From: Winogradskyella sp. UBA3174
GTDB taxonomy: Bacteria; Bacteroidota; Bacteroidia; Flavobacteriales; Flavobacteriaceae
Direction: 5' to 3'
Length of the DNA: 54,432 bases
Assembly (NCBI RefSeq): GCF_002364335.1
Contig: NZ_DEXW01000008.1
Span: 1-54,432 of the forward strand
A model generated the notes under the pieces. It did no database searches, was not told the origin of the DNA, and saw nothing but the letters and a program-made list of their open reading frames with translations. This document shows positions 17,640-27,227 of the stretch, piece after piece; the first letter of the stretch is position 1; every line of letters starts with the position of its first letter. The position numbers and the translations under genes were made by a program.

Positions 17640-19805
17640 CTATCCTTTTACTTTTTCTTTGGTTTTACTTGGTAATATATCGAAACCCATAGTGTATAAT
17701 GTAAAACCAAAAATATCAGCATATTGCTCTATGGTTTTACTGACAGGTGTTCCGGCACCATGACCAGCATCAGTTTCTATTCGTATTAAAGTTGGGTTGC
17801 TACCTGTTTGCTTACTCTGTAATTGTGCAGCGAACTTAAAACTATGCGCTGGTACAACTCTATCATCATGATCTCCGGTAGTAATCATTGTTGCAGGATA
17901 TTCTACACCTTCTTTTACATTATGCACTGGGGAATAACCTTTAAGATATTCAAACATTTCTTTACTGTCTTCTGCGGTTCCGTAATCATAAGCCCAACCT
18001 GCTCCGGCAGTAAACGTATGGTACCGTAACATATCTAAAACACCAACGGCTGGTAATGCGACCTTCATTAAGTCTGGTCGTTGCGTCATAGTCGCGCCAA
18101 CTAATAAACCACCATTAGAGCCACCTCTAATCGCTAAATAATCTGACGACGTGTATTTTTCTGTGATGAGATATTCGCCAGCAGCTATAAAATCATCGAA
18201 AACATTTTGCTTTTGCATTTTTGTACCTGCTTTATGCCAAGCTTTTCCATATTCACCACCACCTCTTAAATTCGCAACAGCGTAAATACCACCTTGTTCC
18301 ATCCAAACGGCATTTGCAATACTAAAACCAGGTGTTAAAGGAATATTAAAACCACCGTAACCATATAGAATAGTTGGGTTTCTACCATTAAGCTCTAAGC
18401 CTTTTTTATGTGTAATAATCATAGGTATTTTAGTACCATCTTTAGATGTATAAAATACTTGCTGACTCTTAAAATCATCAGAATTGAAATCTATGCTAGG
18501 CTTTCTATACAATTCAGAAATCCCTTTTTCGATATCATATTTATAAATACTTCCTGGAGTTATGTAATTGGTGAAAGAATAATATAATTCTGATTCTTTT
18601 TCTTTTGCACCAAAACCACCAGTACTTCCAACACCAGGTAATATAACCTCTCTTATAAATTTACCGTCATAATCATATTGTAATACTTTTGAAACTGCAT
18701 CTACCATATAATTAGCAAAAAAGTAACCTCCACCAGTAGATGGACTCAGTACATTTTTGGTTTCTGGAATAAAATCTACCCAGTTATCTGGCGAAGGATT
18801 AGACGCATCAACCGTAACTATTTTTTGGTTTGGTGCATTAAGGTTCGTCATTATGAAAAGTTTTGAACCTAAATTCTCAATAATATTTGAATCTGAATCA
18901 GTGTGGCCTAAAATTTCAACTAATGTTGAATTAGGAACCGTTAAATCTTTAATGTATAGTTTATTTCCTGAAGTTGATATTCTTGGTGTAATCACTAAAT
19001 ATTTGTTATCTTCTGTAACTCCGCCATAAATGTAGCGATGCTTTTCTTTGGCGCTGCCTCCGTAAATTAATTGGTCTTGAGATTGTTGAGTACCTAATTT
19101 ATGATAATATACTTTGTGTTGGTCTGTTTTGGCTGAGAGCTCGCTCCCTTTTGGTTTATCGTAACTAGAATAATAAAACCCTTCGTTTTTATACCAAGAC
19201 ATACCACTAAACTTTATATCTACTAAAGTGTCTTCAATAACTTCTTTTGTTTCTGCATTCATTATTAAAATTTTACGCCAATCACTTCCACCTTCAGAAA
19301 TTGCGTAGGCTAAAATTTTACCATTTTTTGAAAAACTCATGCCTCCTAATGAAATGGTACCATCTTCTGCAAATGTATTCGGGTTTAAGAAAATTTCTGC
19401 TGTTTTAGAATCTGTACCAGTTTTGTGCCTGTATATAACAGATTGATTTTGTAAACCGTCATTTTTAGAAAAATAGGTATAACCACCTTCTTTATAAGGA
19501 GCGCTAATTTTTTCGTAATTCCAAAGTTTAGTAAGGCGCTCTTTTAGTTCTGCTCTGTAAGGAATATGTTCTAAATAATCTAAAGTAACATCGTTTTGAG
19601 ATTTAACCCAAGACTCTGTTTCCTCACTCCTGTCATCTTCTAACCAGCGATATGGATCTGCAACAGTTTCGCCAAAAAAGATATCTGTGGTATCAACTAT
19701 TTTTGTTTCAGGATAATTAACGTTAAGAGTTTTCAATTTTTCTGTTTCATTTTTACAAGAAACAAAAATACTGAGTACTATAGTAATTAGAAGTATTTTT
19801 TTCAT
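17640..19805 (-). CDS. Prolyl oligopeptidase family serine peptidase (S9A), lipoprotein
   Basis: The 721-residue enzyme has a lipoprotein signal (ITIVLSIFVSCK), then the PLP-defining YPETKIVDTTDIFFGETVADPYRWLEDD. A seven-bladed propeller occupies about 75-430, and the alpha/beta hydrolase domain is C-terminal. The catalytic triad is visible: Ser in RGGSNGGLLVG, Asp in TGDHDDRVVPAHS, His in DAGHGAG. It cleaves after proline in short peptides, here probably in the periplasm or at the outer membrane. I start at the ATG at 19805, since the upstream 30 codons would bury the signal peptide. Confidence 0.93.
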   Translation of the reverse strand: MKKILLITIVLSIFVSCKNETEKLKTLNVNYPETKIVDTTDIFFGETVADPYRWLEDDRSEETESWVKSQNDVTLDYLEHIPYRAELKERLTKLWNYEKISAPYKEGGYTYFSKNDGLQNQSVIYRHKTGTDSKTAEIFLNPNTFAEDGTISLGGMSFSKNGKILAYAISEGGSDWRKILIMNAETKEVIEDTLVDIKFSGMSWYKNEGFYYSSYDKPKGSELSAKTDQHKVYYHKLGTQQSQDQLIYGGSAKEKHRYIYGGVTEDNKYLVITPRISTSGNKLYIKDLTVPNSTLVEILGHTDSDSNIIENLGSKLFIMTNLNAPNQKIVTVDASNPSPDNWVDFIPETKNVLSPSTGGGYFFANYMVDAVSKVLQYDYDGKFIREVILPGVGSTGGFGAKEKESELYYSFTNYITPGSIYKYDIEKGISELYRKPSIDFNSDDFKSQQVFYTSKDGTKIPMIITHKKGLELNGRNPTILYGYGGFNIPLTPGFSIANAVWMEQGGIYAVANLRGGGEYGKAWHKAGTKMQKQNVFDDFIAAGEYLITEKYTSSDYLAIRGGSNGGLLVGATMTQRPDLMKVALPAVGVLDMLRYHTFTAGAGWAYDYGTAEDSKEMFEYLKGYSPVHNVKEGVEYPATMITTGDHDDRVVPAHSFKFAAQLQSKQTGSNPTLIRIETDAGHGAGTPVSKTIEQYADIFGFTLYTMGFDILPSKTKEKVKG

Positions 19806-19978
19806 AGTTCGTATCTTGAAATAAAACAATGCTGAATTAAAATATAAGTACTTAAATCTTAATTTCTTAAATACTTGAATAAAACAATAGAGCAATATAT
19901 GTACAAAATCAACTAAAAAATCAATTAATTAGTTGAAATACAAAATTTTACTGCTATTTGGAAAGTCTATAAAATGCT

Positions 19979-20968
19979 TTAGACTAAAGATTTACTAACC
20001 AAGTATTCAGCGATTTGTACTGTGTTTGTTGCAGCTCCTTTTCTAAGATTATCGCTTACAATCCATAAATTTAGTGAGTTGGGTTGAGAACCATCTCGTC
20101 TAATTCTACCAACAAATACATCGTCTTTTCCATTAGCATACATTGGCATTGGGTACACATTTGCGTCTAAATTATCTTGTACCGTAACTCCGTCAGTATT
20201 GTTAAGTAGTTCTCTAACTTCATTGAGGTTAAAATCTTCTTCAAATTCTACATTTACGGCTTCGCTATGTCCACCAGCTGTAGGGATTCTTACCGCAGTT
20301 GCCGTAATAGCAATCGCACTGTTATCTAATATTTTTTGAGTTTCTCGAACCAATTTCATTTCTTCTTTAGTGTATCCGTTTTCTTCAAAGACATCACAAT
20401 GTGGAATTGCATTTTTATGAATCGGATAAGGATAAGCCATTTCTCCTTCTACACCAGCAATTTCATTTTCCATCTGCTCAACTGCTTTTATACCTGTACC
20501 AGATACAGATTGGTAGGTGGATACAACGATACGCTTTATTTTGTATTTTTTATGAAGCGGAGCAAGAGCCATTACCATTTGTATTGTAGAGCAGTTAGGA
20601 TTTGCAATAATTTTATCATTTTTTGTTAATTCAGCAGCATTAATTTCTGGAACAATAAGCTTTTTTGAATGATCCATTCTCCAAGCAGATGAATTATCAA
20701 TTACAGTTGTACCAACCTCAACAAACTTTGGCGCCCATTCTAAGGATGTTTCACCTCCTGCAGAGAACAGAGCAATATTTGGACTTTTTTCTATAGCGGC
20801 AAACAAACTAATAACGGTATAATCTTTATCTCTAAATTTTATTTTTTTCCCAACAGAGCGTTCTGAAGCGACTAATAATAATTCATCTATTTGGAAGTTA
20901 CGTTCCTCTAAGACTTTAAGCATAACACCTCCCACTAAACCTGTTGCACCAACAACTGCTATTTTCAT
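19979..20968 (-). CDS. asd: Aspartate-semialdehyde dehydrogenase
   Basis: The 329-residue enzyme reduces aspartyl phosphate to aspartate semialdehyde with NADPH, feeding diaminopimelate, lysine, threonine and methionine synthesis. The NADP site VVGATGLVGGVML opens the protein. The active-site Cys is C126 in ANPNCSTIQ, with the acid/base His in GGHSEAV. Length and motifs are normal for the bacterial family. It is a single gene here, with no other lysine-pathway genes beside it. Confidence 0.96.
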   Translation of the reverse strand: MKIAVVGATGLVGGVMLKVLEERNFQIDELLLVASERSVGKKIKFRDKDYTVISLFAAIEKSPNIALFSAGGETSLEWAPKFVEVGTTVIDNSSAWRMDHSKKLIVPEINAAELTKNDKIIANPNCSTIQMVMALAPLHKKYKIKRIVVSTYQSVSGTGIKAVEQMENEIAGVEGEMAYPYPIHKNAIPHCDVFEENGYTKEEMKLVRETQKILDNSAIAITATAVRIPTAGGHSEAVNVEFEEDFNLNEVRELLNNTDGVTVQDNLDANVYPMPMYANGKDDVFVGRIRRDGSQPNSLNLWIVSDNLRKGAATNTVQIAEYLVSKSLV

Positions 20969-21033
20969 TTGTATTCCATTTAAAATAATGACGATAAAAG
21001 TAAGTATTAATTACAAGTAATATTTTAAAGAAT

Positions 21034-21071
21034 TATTAAAAAAAGAACCGCTTCAATAACTTGAAGCGGTT
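21034..21071 (-). terminator. Terminator after mscL
   Basis: AACCGCTTCAA at 21046-21056 pairs perfectly with TTGAAGCGGTT at 21061-21071 around a TAAC loop. On the minus strand a T run follows. A second, smaller hairpin (TGTAGCG/CGCTACA, 21091-21108) sits between it and the mscL stop codon. Confidence 0.8.
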
Positions 21072-21112
21072 TAAATAATAAAATATATAGTGTAGCGGTG
21101 TCGCTACATGTT

Positions 21113-21517
21113 TTATTTTTTTAGAGCATCTCTAATTTCAGTTAATAAATCAACCTCAGATGGTCCTGCTGGTGCAGCTTCTGCTGGTGGAGTTTTAGTT
21201 TTGTTATATGCTCGTACAATTATAAACATTACTAAACCAACAATTAATAAGTTAATTATGGTATTAATCCATGCACCGTAAGCAATAACCGCAGCACCTG
21301 CTTCTTTAGCAGCGGCAAGCGACACATATTCAGTTCCGTCCATAGCATAATGAAGATCTTCAAAATTCATTCCGCCAGCAAAATGACCAATAAAAGGCAT
21401 AGCAATATTAGAGACAAAGCCATTAATAACAGCGCCTAAAGCACCTGCCATAATTACCGCAACGGCAAAATCAATCACGTTTCCGGTCATGATAAAATTC
21501 TTAAATTCTTTTAACAT
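21113..21517 (-). CDS. mscL: Large-conductance mechanosensitive channel MscL
   Basis: The 134-residue inner-membrane protein starts with the family's amphipathic helix and first pore helix (KEFKNFIMTGNVIDFAVAVIMAGALGAVI). A periplasmic loop and a second helix (INTIINLLIVGLVMFIIV) follow, then a charged C-terminal helix. It opens under membrane tension to release solutes during osmotic downshock. Its own terminator and the gap upstream suggest a single-gene transcript. Confidence 0.96.
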   Translation of the reverse strand: MLKEFKNFIMTGNVIDFAVAVIMAGALGAVINGFVSNIAMPFIGHFAGGMNFEDLHYAMDGTEYVSLAAAKEAGAAVIAYGAWINTIINLLIVGLVMFIIVRAYNKTKTPPAEAAPAGPSEVDLLTEIRDALKK

Positions 21518-21599
21518 AATTTAGTGTTTTTAATAGTTAGTTGATGTTAGTTGGACACTAAAGTAGTTAAAAAAGTCACAATTTTTAATTACACGATTG

Positions 21600-22706
21600 T
21601 TATTTTAAGAATATGCGACTTACACGTTGTGATATCGAAGTAAGAATTTCATAAGAAATTGTATTAGCAGATTCAGCCAATTGAGATGCTTTGTGATTAG
21701 AATCAAATACAATAACTTCGTCTCCTTCTTCACACGAAATACCTGTTATATTAACCATTATCATATCCATACAAACGTTTCCGATGATGGATGCTCTTTT
21801 GCCATTAATTATTACAAATCCTTTTCTATTACCATAAATACGACTTATTCCATCCGCATGTCCAATTGGTATAGTAGCTGTTTTTTCAAATTTTTGAGAT
21901 TTGTAGGCCCTATTATAGCCAACAGTTTCATCTTTTTCAATAGTATGAATTTGAGAAATTACAGATTTTAAACAAGCTATAGGTTTAAGGTTCGCGTCTT
22001 CTTTTGTAGAATTACCAAAACCATAAAGTCCAATGCCACAGCGTACCATGTCAAAGGTTGCTTTAGGGTAATTTAAAACACCAGAAGTATTACAGATATG
22101 CATCCATGGTTTATAACCAATTTTATTCTCAAATTCTGAAGCAATTGTTTTAAAAGTTTCAATTTGCTTAGTCGTAAACGTGAGTTCATTTTCATCTTCG
22201 CTAGCTGCTAAATGAGAAAACACCGATTTTGCTATAATAGAGGTAGTCGCTTTTAATTTTGAAACAATATAATCTACATCATTTTCTTGAAACCCTAAAC
22301 GATTAAGACCTGTATTAAATTTAATATGCACAGGATATTTCGACTGCGATTGCTCTTCAGCAATTTTTATAAATTCAGTTAAAATCTTAGTACTATAAAT
22401 ACTAGGTTCTAAACAGCGATCAATAATCATTTTAAAATTTGTTGATTGTGGGTGTAAGACTAAAATAGGTGTGGTAATACCAGCATCTCTCAGAATAACA
22501 CCTTCTTTTGCGTAGGCAACAGCAAAATAATCGACTTCTAATCTTTGAAGATGTTTAGCAACTTCTACTGAATCACTCCCGTAAGCAAAAGCTTTTACTA
22601 CAGCTAAAAATTTTGTTTTTGGTAGTAATTTTGATTTTAGATAATTGAAGTTATGAGTAAGTGCACCTAAATCAATTTCTAATATAGTTTCTAAGGCTTT
22701 AGGCAT
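21600..22706 (-). CDS. alr: Alanine racemase
   Basis: The 368-residue PLP enzyme supplies D-alanine for peptidoglycan. K38 in VVKAFAYG is the PLP lysine, and the second catalytic residue is the Tyr in VGYNRAYKS. The C-terminal beta domain holds GNVCMDMIMV. The usual VVKANAYG is VVKAFAYG here, a conservative change at one position. It overlaps tdk by 8 bases and is probably translated from the same message. Confidence 0.95.
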   Translation of the reverse strand: MPKALETILEIDLGALTHNFNYLKSKLLPKTKFLAVVKAFAYGSDSVEVAKHLQRLEVDYFAVAYAKEGVILRDAGITTPILVLHPQSTNFKMIIDRCLEPSIYSTKILTEFIKIAEEQSQSKYPVHIKFNTGLNRLGFQENDVDYIVSKLKATTSIIAKSVFSHLAASEDENELTFTTKQIETFKTIASEFENKIGYKPWMHICNTSGVLNYPKATFDMVRCGIGLYGFGNSTKEDANLKPIACLKSVISQIHTIEKDETVGYNRAYKSQKFEKTATIPIGHADGISRIYGNRKGFVIINGKRASIIGNVCMDMIMVNITGISCEEGDEVIVFDSNHKASQLAESANTISYEILTSISQRVSRIFLK

Positions 22707-23346
22707 CAGGCTTTTTTTCTTTAGAATCTATTTCTTCAGCTTCATTCACTTTCATTTGTCTTACTTTGTCGCGCACCATACTTTTATAATATGCTGCTCT
22801 GCTTAGTGGCTCATATTCATCTACTTCTCCAAGTAAAACTAAATCATCGCTTTTTGATTTTCTATAACTGTATTGTGCCAGATTACCTGTTTTTGTGCAA
22901 ATAGCATGTACTTTAGTAACATATTCTGCAGTTGCCATTAGGTATGGCATTGGTCCGAAAGGATTACCTTTAAAATCCATATCTAAACCAGCAACAATGA
23001 CTCGCACACCTTTATTGGCTAAGTCGTTACAAACACGTATTATTTCGTCATCAAAGAATTGTGCTTCGTCAATACCAACCACATCACAGCCATCAGCTAG
23101 TATAGGAATGTTAGCAGCAGCAGGCACAGGTGTAGAACGAATTTCATTTGCATCATGAGAAACGACCATACCTTCATCATAACGCACGTCAACAGAAGGT
23201 TTAAAAATTTCAACCTTTTGTCTAGCAAATTTTGCGCGTTTCAATCTACGTATCAGTTCTTCTGTTTTACCAGAGAACATAGATCCGCAAATCACTTCTA
23301 TCCACCCAAATTGTTCTTTAGGATTTACCGTATTTTCAAGAAACAT
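22699..23346 (-). CDS. tdk: Thymidine kinase (type II)
   Basis: The 215-residue enzyme phosphorylates thymidine for salvage. It has the P-loop GSMFSGKTEEL near residue 22, the catalytic DEAQFF motif and the lasso region with AICTKTGNLAQYSYRKS. The family's zinc-binding CxxC is CTKT here, so the structural zinc site looks incomplete. The last 20 residues are a charged tail. Translation of alr starts within its 3' end. Confidence 0.93.
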   Translation of the reverse strand: MFLENTVNPKEQFGWIEVICGSMFSGKTEELIRRLKRAKFARQKVEIFKPSVDVRYDEGMVVSHDANEIRSTPVPAAANIPILADGCDVVGIDEAQFFDDEIIRVCNDLANKGVRVIVAGLDMDFKGNPFGPMPYLMATAEYVTKVHAICTKTGNLAQYSYRKSKSDDLVLLGEVDEYEPLSRAAYYKSMVRDKVRQMKVNEAEEIDSKEKKPDA

Positions 23347-23425
23347 TTCGTAATTTTAGCACTAAAACGTAGTATTAATTCGTTTGTATAAAGGTCAATC
23401 AAATTTATCAAAAATCAAAAGCAAA

Positions 23426-24172
23426 ATGAAAAAGAAATTAGAATCAGAATTAGTTAGTATAGCACATAGAATTCTAAAACTGAAAGGTAGAGAAGATGTG
23501 GATAAGATGCATGACGAGGTTTCAGTATTATATGAAAAACTTACCGTCCTAAAGTTTGCACAAGAAAATTTTGAAGATGATATGCCAACTATAGGTAATG
23601 ACTCTTCGTTTTTTGATATGTTAGATACCGCGTTTAATAATAAGGTAAGCGATAATATTGAAGTTGAAAATAAAACATACATCAATTTAGATGAGAATGA
23701 AGATGATGGTATTATAGAGCCTGTAATGGAAAAGATCAAAGATATGGTAGCACAAATGCCTGAGGAGACTCAGCAAGTAGATGCTCTTATAGAAAAGACT
23801 TTTACTAAGGAAGCTCCAACCACCATAGAATTTGAAAACATATCATCTGATTTTGCAGAGATACCTGAATTTGAACCTATAGAAGATGCTCAAAAAAGAG
23901 AAGATGAATTAGGTAAGAAATCCCTAAATGATAAATTAAAAGGAAAAAGTCTGCAGATAGGGCTGAATGATAAATTAGCATTTATTAAGCACTTATTTGA
24001 TAGCCAGAGTGAAGATTATGACCGTGTTATTTCTCAAATTAATACCACGCATTCGTTTTCAGAAGCAAAAAAATTAATTTTAGAAATGATTAAACCAGAT
24101 TATAATAATTGGGACGGTAAAGAAGAATACGAAGATCGATTTATTGAGATTGTAGAAAACAAATTCAACTAA
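23426..24172 (+). CDS. Conserved hypothetical protein, acidic and mostly helical
   Basis: The 248-residue protein is not one I can assign to a family. It is acidic in the middle (residues 45-170, rich in Glu and Asp), with a predicted helical N-terminal segment (KLESELVSIAHRILKLKGRED). The more conserved-looking C-terminal block includes LNDKLAFIKHLFDSQSEDYDRVISQI and a stretch with NWDGKEEYEDRFIE. No signal peptide or membrane helix is visible, so it is likely cytoplasmic. I start at the ATG at 23426, which follows an A-rich leader; the frame is open back to 23384. The DoxX gene starts 4 bases after its stop codon. Confidence 0.75.
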   Translation: MKKKLESELVSIAHRILKLKGREDVDKMHDEVSVLYEKLTVLKFAQENFEDDMPTIGNDSSFFDMLDTAFNNKVSDNIEVENKTYINLDENEDDGIIEPVMEKIKDMVAQMPEETQQVDALIEKTFTKEAPTTIEFENISSDFAEIPEFEPIEDAQKREDELGKKSLNDKLKGKSLQIGLNDKLAFIKHLFDSQSEDYDRVISQINTTHSFSEAKKLILEMIKPDYNNWDGKEEYEDRFIEIVENKFN

Positions 24173-24176
24173 ATTG

Positions 24177-24533
24177 ATGAGAATAAAGCAAATTATGTAT
24201 TGGCTAAGCACTGCTGTATTATGTAGTATTTTTTTGTACTCAGCTTTTATGTATTTTACTAATACTGAAATGGTAAAAGGCTTTTTTGAAAACTTTAGTT
24301 ATCCAACATACATCGTAATTCCTTTAGCAGTTGCAAAAATTATAGGTGTAGTAATCGTGCTTTGGAGACCAAGTCAATGGCTTATAGAATGGGCTTATGC
24401 AGGCCTCTTCTTCAACTTAGTTTTTGCTACCGCTGCACATCATTATGCAGGTGATGGTATTTTAGGTTTTTCACTATATGGCTTAATTGTTATTTTACCT
24501 TCTTATTTTTTAGGTAAATATATTAGAGTCTAA
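24177..24533 (+). CDS. DoxX-like small membrane protein
   Basis: The 118-residue protein has four predicted membrane helices and DoxX-family features: an early LYSAFMYFTN, a FSYPTYIVIPLAVAKIIGVVIVL segment and a late AHHYAGDG. The family is poorly defined; members have been linked to respiration or oxidative-stress handling. I use the ATG at 24177; an in-frame TTG one codon earlier is also possible. Its stop overlaps the 3' end of a decayed gene on the opposite strand. Confidence 0.8.
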   Translation: MRIKQIMYWLSTAVLCSIFLYSAFMYFTNTEMVKGFFENFSYPTYIVIPLAVAKIIGVVIVLWRPSQWLIEWAYAGLFFNLVFATAAHHYAGDGILGFSLYGLIVILPSYFLGKYIRV

Positions 24534-25109
24534 CAGTTTATATATAACCACCCAATTATAGAATCGAGTCCGTTTATTTTTAAGATATAATAATAGGTAC
24601 CTAATGGCATTACTTTATCTTGCTTAAGAATTCCCATATTTGCTCTTCCATTCCAAGTATTATTATAGTTACTAGCTTCAAAAATTTTAACTCCATATCT
24701 GTTGTATATTTTGAGTCTATTCTGTAGATAATCTTTTACACAAGCCATTATCTATGATAGCAGTTGCCGTATCTTCATTATTAGCGGAGTCTCTGTCTTT
24801 TGTGCCTAAATTGATTATTGTTATTGTAACTTCTTCTCCAATTGAAACTTCAGGAGGGAACACATCTTTTAGAACTTCAATATTAGCATCACTTGGGTCT
24901 TCTATTACTGCTAGAGTTGCACTGTTTTGGGACGTATCGATATTAAAAGTATCTGTAAAATTATTAGTATCGTTTAGGTAAGAACCAACAATATTTGAGG
25001 TTACCAACACAGCAAATGTGCAAGTGTTTACTCCTTCTGGAAAGGATAAATCCATAGCACCAACAGGGGCATCTCCTGTTGTTCCTAAGTTTACACAGTA
25101 GATGCACAA
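24530..25109 (-). pseudogene. Remnant of a type IX-secreted protein (type B sorting domain)
   Basis: Two frames read in order on the minus strand. The upstream fragment (25109-24717) has no signal peptide, begins with TTG and contains a DUF11-like beta domain (NIEVLKDVFPPEVSIGEEVTITI). The downstream fragment (24748-24530) is a near-complete type B T9SS C-terminal domain: RLKIYNRYGVKIFE, NTWNG, LGTYYYIL and GWLYI. They overlap in different frames, and the usual linker with SPNGDGVND is missing. An internal deletion with a frameshift, plus loss of the whole 5' part, explains this best. Confidence 0.75.
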
Positions 25110-25147
25110 TATTAAAAATAGTTGTGTTAATGTATCTTAAAAGATTG

Positions 25148-25155
25148 TAAATTTG
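25148..25155 (+). promoter_or_regulatory. Probable -7 promoter box of rsmI
   Basis: TAAATTTG matches the Bacteroidota -7 consensus TAnnTTTG and lies 19 bases before the rsmI start codon. A TTG about 23 bases upstream is a poor -33 candidate. Confidence 0.5.
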
Positions 25156-25174
25156 ATTAATAGAAACGTATTTT

Positions 25175-25843
25175 ATGAAGCTCTACCTAGTACCAACACC
25201 AATAGGGAATTTAAAAGACATCACTTTTAGAGCTATAGAAGTTTTAAAAGAAGTCGATTTAATTTTAGCTGAAGACACAAGGACTTCAGGTAAACTTTTA
25301 AAACATTTTGAAATTACTACACAAATGCAAAGTCACCATATGCATAACGAGCACAAAACGGTGAATCATCTCATTGAAAAATTAAAATCTGGCGTAACCA
25401 TTGCTGTCATTAGCGATGCTGGTACTCCAGCTATTTCAGATCCTGGTTTTTTATTAGTTAGAGCATGCGTAGAGCATAATATTGAGGTAGATTGTTTACC
25501 AGGCGCAACTGCTTTTGTTCCTGCTTTAGTTAATAGCGGATTGCCAAACGATAAGTTTGTTTTTGAAGGATTTTTACCTGTAAAGAAAGGTCGTCAAACA
25601 AGATTATTGTTATTGGCAGGAGAAACTAGAACCATTATTTTTTATGAAAGCCCACATAAGTTAATTAAAACTTTAGGACATTTTTGCCAGTATTTTGGAG
25701 AAGATAGACAAGTCTCAGTATCTAGAGAAATAACAAAACTTTACGAGGAAACTGTCCGTGGAACGGCTAAAGAAGTCTTTGAACATTACACTAATAAACC
25801 ACCAAAAGGTGAGATTGTAATTGTGGTTGCAGGAAAGAAATAA
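25175..25843 (+). CDS. rsmI: 16S rRNA (cytidine-1402-2'-O)-methyltransferase
   Basis: The 222-residue protein belongs to the tetrapyrrole-methylase fold. It starts with LYLVPTPIGNLKDIT, the RsmI hallmark, followed by LAEDTRTSGKLLKHF and the SAM-binding ISDAGTPAISDPG. The C-terminal VREITKLYEE-type element appears as SREITKLYEETVRG. It methylates the 2'-O of C1402 in 16S rRNA at the decoding centre. It is slightly shorter than E. coli RsmI because it lacks the C-terminal extension. It is monocistronic or paired with the UDG-family gene downstream. Confidence 0.95.
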   Translation: MKLYLVPTPIGNLKDITFRAIEVLKEVDLILAEDTRTSGKLLKHFEITTQMQSHHMHNEHKTVNHLIEKLKSGVTIAVISDAGTPAISDPGFLLVRACVEHNIEVDCLPGATAFVPALVNSGLPNDKFVFEGFLPVKKGRQTRLLLLAGETRTIIFYESPHKLIKTLGHFCQYFGEDRQVSVSREITKLYEETVRGTAKEVFEHYTNKPPKGEIVIVVAGKK

Positions 25844-25923
25844 ACCTATAATGAGTATTTAATTAGTTTTACGTAAGTTAGAGTGTCAAGCTTTTTCGCT
25901 TGTTGTATCGAGAACTTTTTAAT

Positions 25924-26496
25924 ATGGAAGATCTACTTCACAATATAAGTCAATGCACAATATGTAAAGCACATTTACCTCTTGGTCCAAGACCGGTTGC
26001 AACTGCACATATAAATTCTAAAATTGTAATTATAGGTCAAGCACCAGGAACTAAAGTCCATGAATCTGGAATTCCATGGGACGACCAAAGTGGAAAGAAA
26101 CTAAGACAATGGCTCAATGTTACTGACGAGCAATTCTATAACACCGAAAACTTTGCGATTATACCTATGGGATTTTGTTATCCTGGGAAAGCAAAAACTG
26201 GAGACTTACCACCAAGGCTAGAATGCGCACCACAATGGCACGAGCAATTATTAGATAAAATGCCAAAGGTTGAGTTGATAATTTTAATTGGCGCTTATGC
26301 GCAGAAGTATTATTTAAAAGATAAAGCGAAGCGAACATTAACGGAAACGGTTGGAGATTACAAATCGTATTTACCAAAGTATTTCCCGATTCCGCATCCA
26401 TCACCTACTAATCGTTTTTGGAGAAGTAAAAATCCCTGGTTTGAGGAGTTGATTGTTTCGGAGTTGCAGAAGAAGATTGGGTATTTGATAAAATAA
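25924..26496 (+). CDS. Uracil-DNA glycosylase family protein
   Basis: The 190-residue protein has the UDG-superfamily motif A IIGQAPGTKVHESGIPWDD and motif B PHPSPTNRFW. The N terminus has a pair of Cys (CTICKAHLP) like those in Fe-S UDGs, but I do not see the remaining two ligands in the usual places. The family contains uracil glycosylases of bacterial families 4 and 5 and related proteins of unknown activity, so uracil excision is likely but not certain. I start at the ATG at 25924; the upstream TTG at 25900 is less convincing. Confidence 0.75.
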   Translation: MEDLLHNISQCTICKAHLPLGPRPVATAHINSKIVIIGQAPGTKVHESGIPWDDQSGKKLRQWLNVTDEQFYNTENFAIIPMGFCYPGKAKTGDLPPRLECAPQWHEQLLDKMPKVELIILIGAYAQKYYLKDKAKRTLTETVGDYKSYLPKYFPIPHPSPTNRFWRSKNPWFEELIVSELQKKIGYLIK

Positions 26497-26537
26497 ATGT
26501 TATTGAAAACCCACATGAAACACAAGTAAGATCTGTT

Positions 26538-26723
26538 CTATTTATTCCAATTGATTATATTATCTCTTTTTGTGTTCTTCTCAAAACTTTGAATCTCCTT
26601 TATAGTTGCCTCAGGGTATAATTTTTTATGTTGCTTTAACCTGATAAGTTTACCTAAACTTAAAACGTTACATAATCCGATTATCAAGCTAGATATAGCA
26701 CCAATAATTAAATAAGTTTCCAT
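26538..26723 (-). CDS. Small single-pass membrane protein
   Basis: The 61-residue frame starts METYLIIGAISSLIIGLCNVLS, one hydrophobic helix, followed by a basic segment (LIRLKQHKKLYPEAT) and a charged tail. The start is the ATG at 26723 after an A/T-rich leader. I do not recognise the family. Its composition looks like a real small membrane protein, but short length keeps confidence modest. Confidence 0.5.
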   Translation of the reverse strand: METYLIIGAISSLIIGLCNVLSLGKLIRLKQHKKLYPEATIKEIQSFEKNTKRDNIINWNK

Positions 26724-27227
26724 TTTCAAATAATTCTTAAGCTAAAGTAAATAACAATATAGTATCTGTTAAGATATGAACATTTATACTTTAGACTTGT
26801 TATTTAATGCAAGCTATGACTAGGGTTTATTCTAAAAATGACGGATAAACTCTTTGACATATCAGTGAAATTAATTCATCTTATTTTAATTTTGTTGTCA
26901 CATGGCTCTAATGCTTGAAATTAGCTCATCCTATCTATGCTATTGTGAAAAATTGTAGTTTTTCATAAAGTTAAATCATAGATTAGTAGTTCTTCGTTTA
27001 AAATTAGACTTACTGTTTTTAGATATTATGTAGCATTGTTATCTTTAATTTTAAGAAAATGACAATAAAAAACCTTCGGTATTTATAAAAGGTTCAATCT
27101 AATTTATCTAAAAGCAAAGCGCTCTAAAACTTTAATAAACAACTTAAAATGATACGTTCTTGTACTACAAACTTTTATAAAAATTAGATTTTGTATCTTT
27201 ATAACTCAATAAGAAAAGCTAAATATT
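26724..27227. other. Non-coding gap of about 500 bases
   Basis: I find no frame, tRNA or strong hairpin here. A TATCTTTA box near 27194, upstream of the esterase gene, resembles TAnnTTTG in seven of eight positions and may be its promoter. The rest is AT-rich with stop codons in all frames. Confidence 0.5.

Noticed and set aside
25887..25902. CAAGC/GCTTG hairpin between rsmI and the UDG-family gene as a terminator
   Set aside because: The stem is only 5 bases and has no downstream T run.
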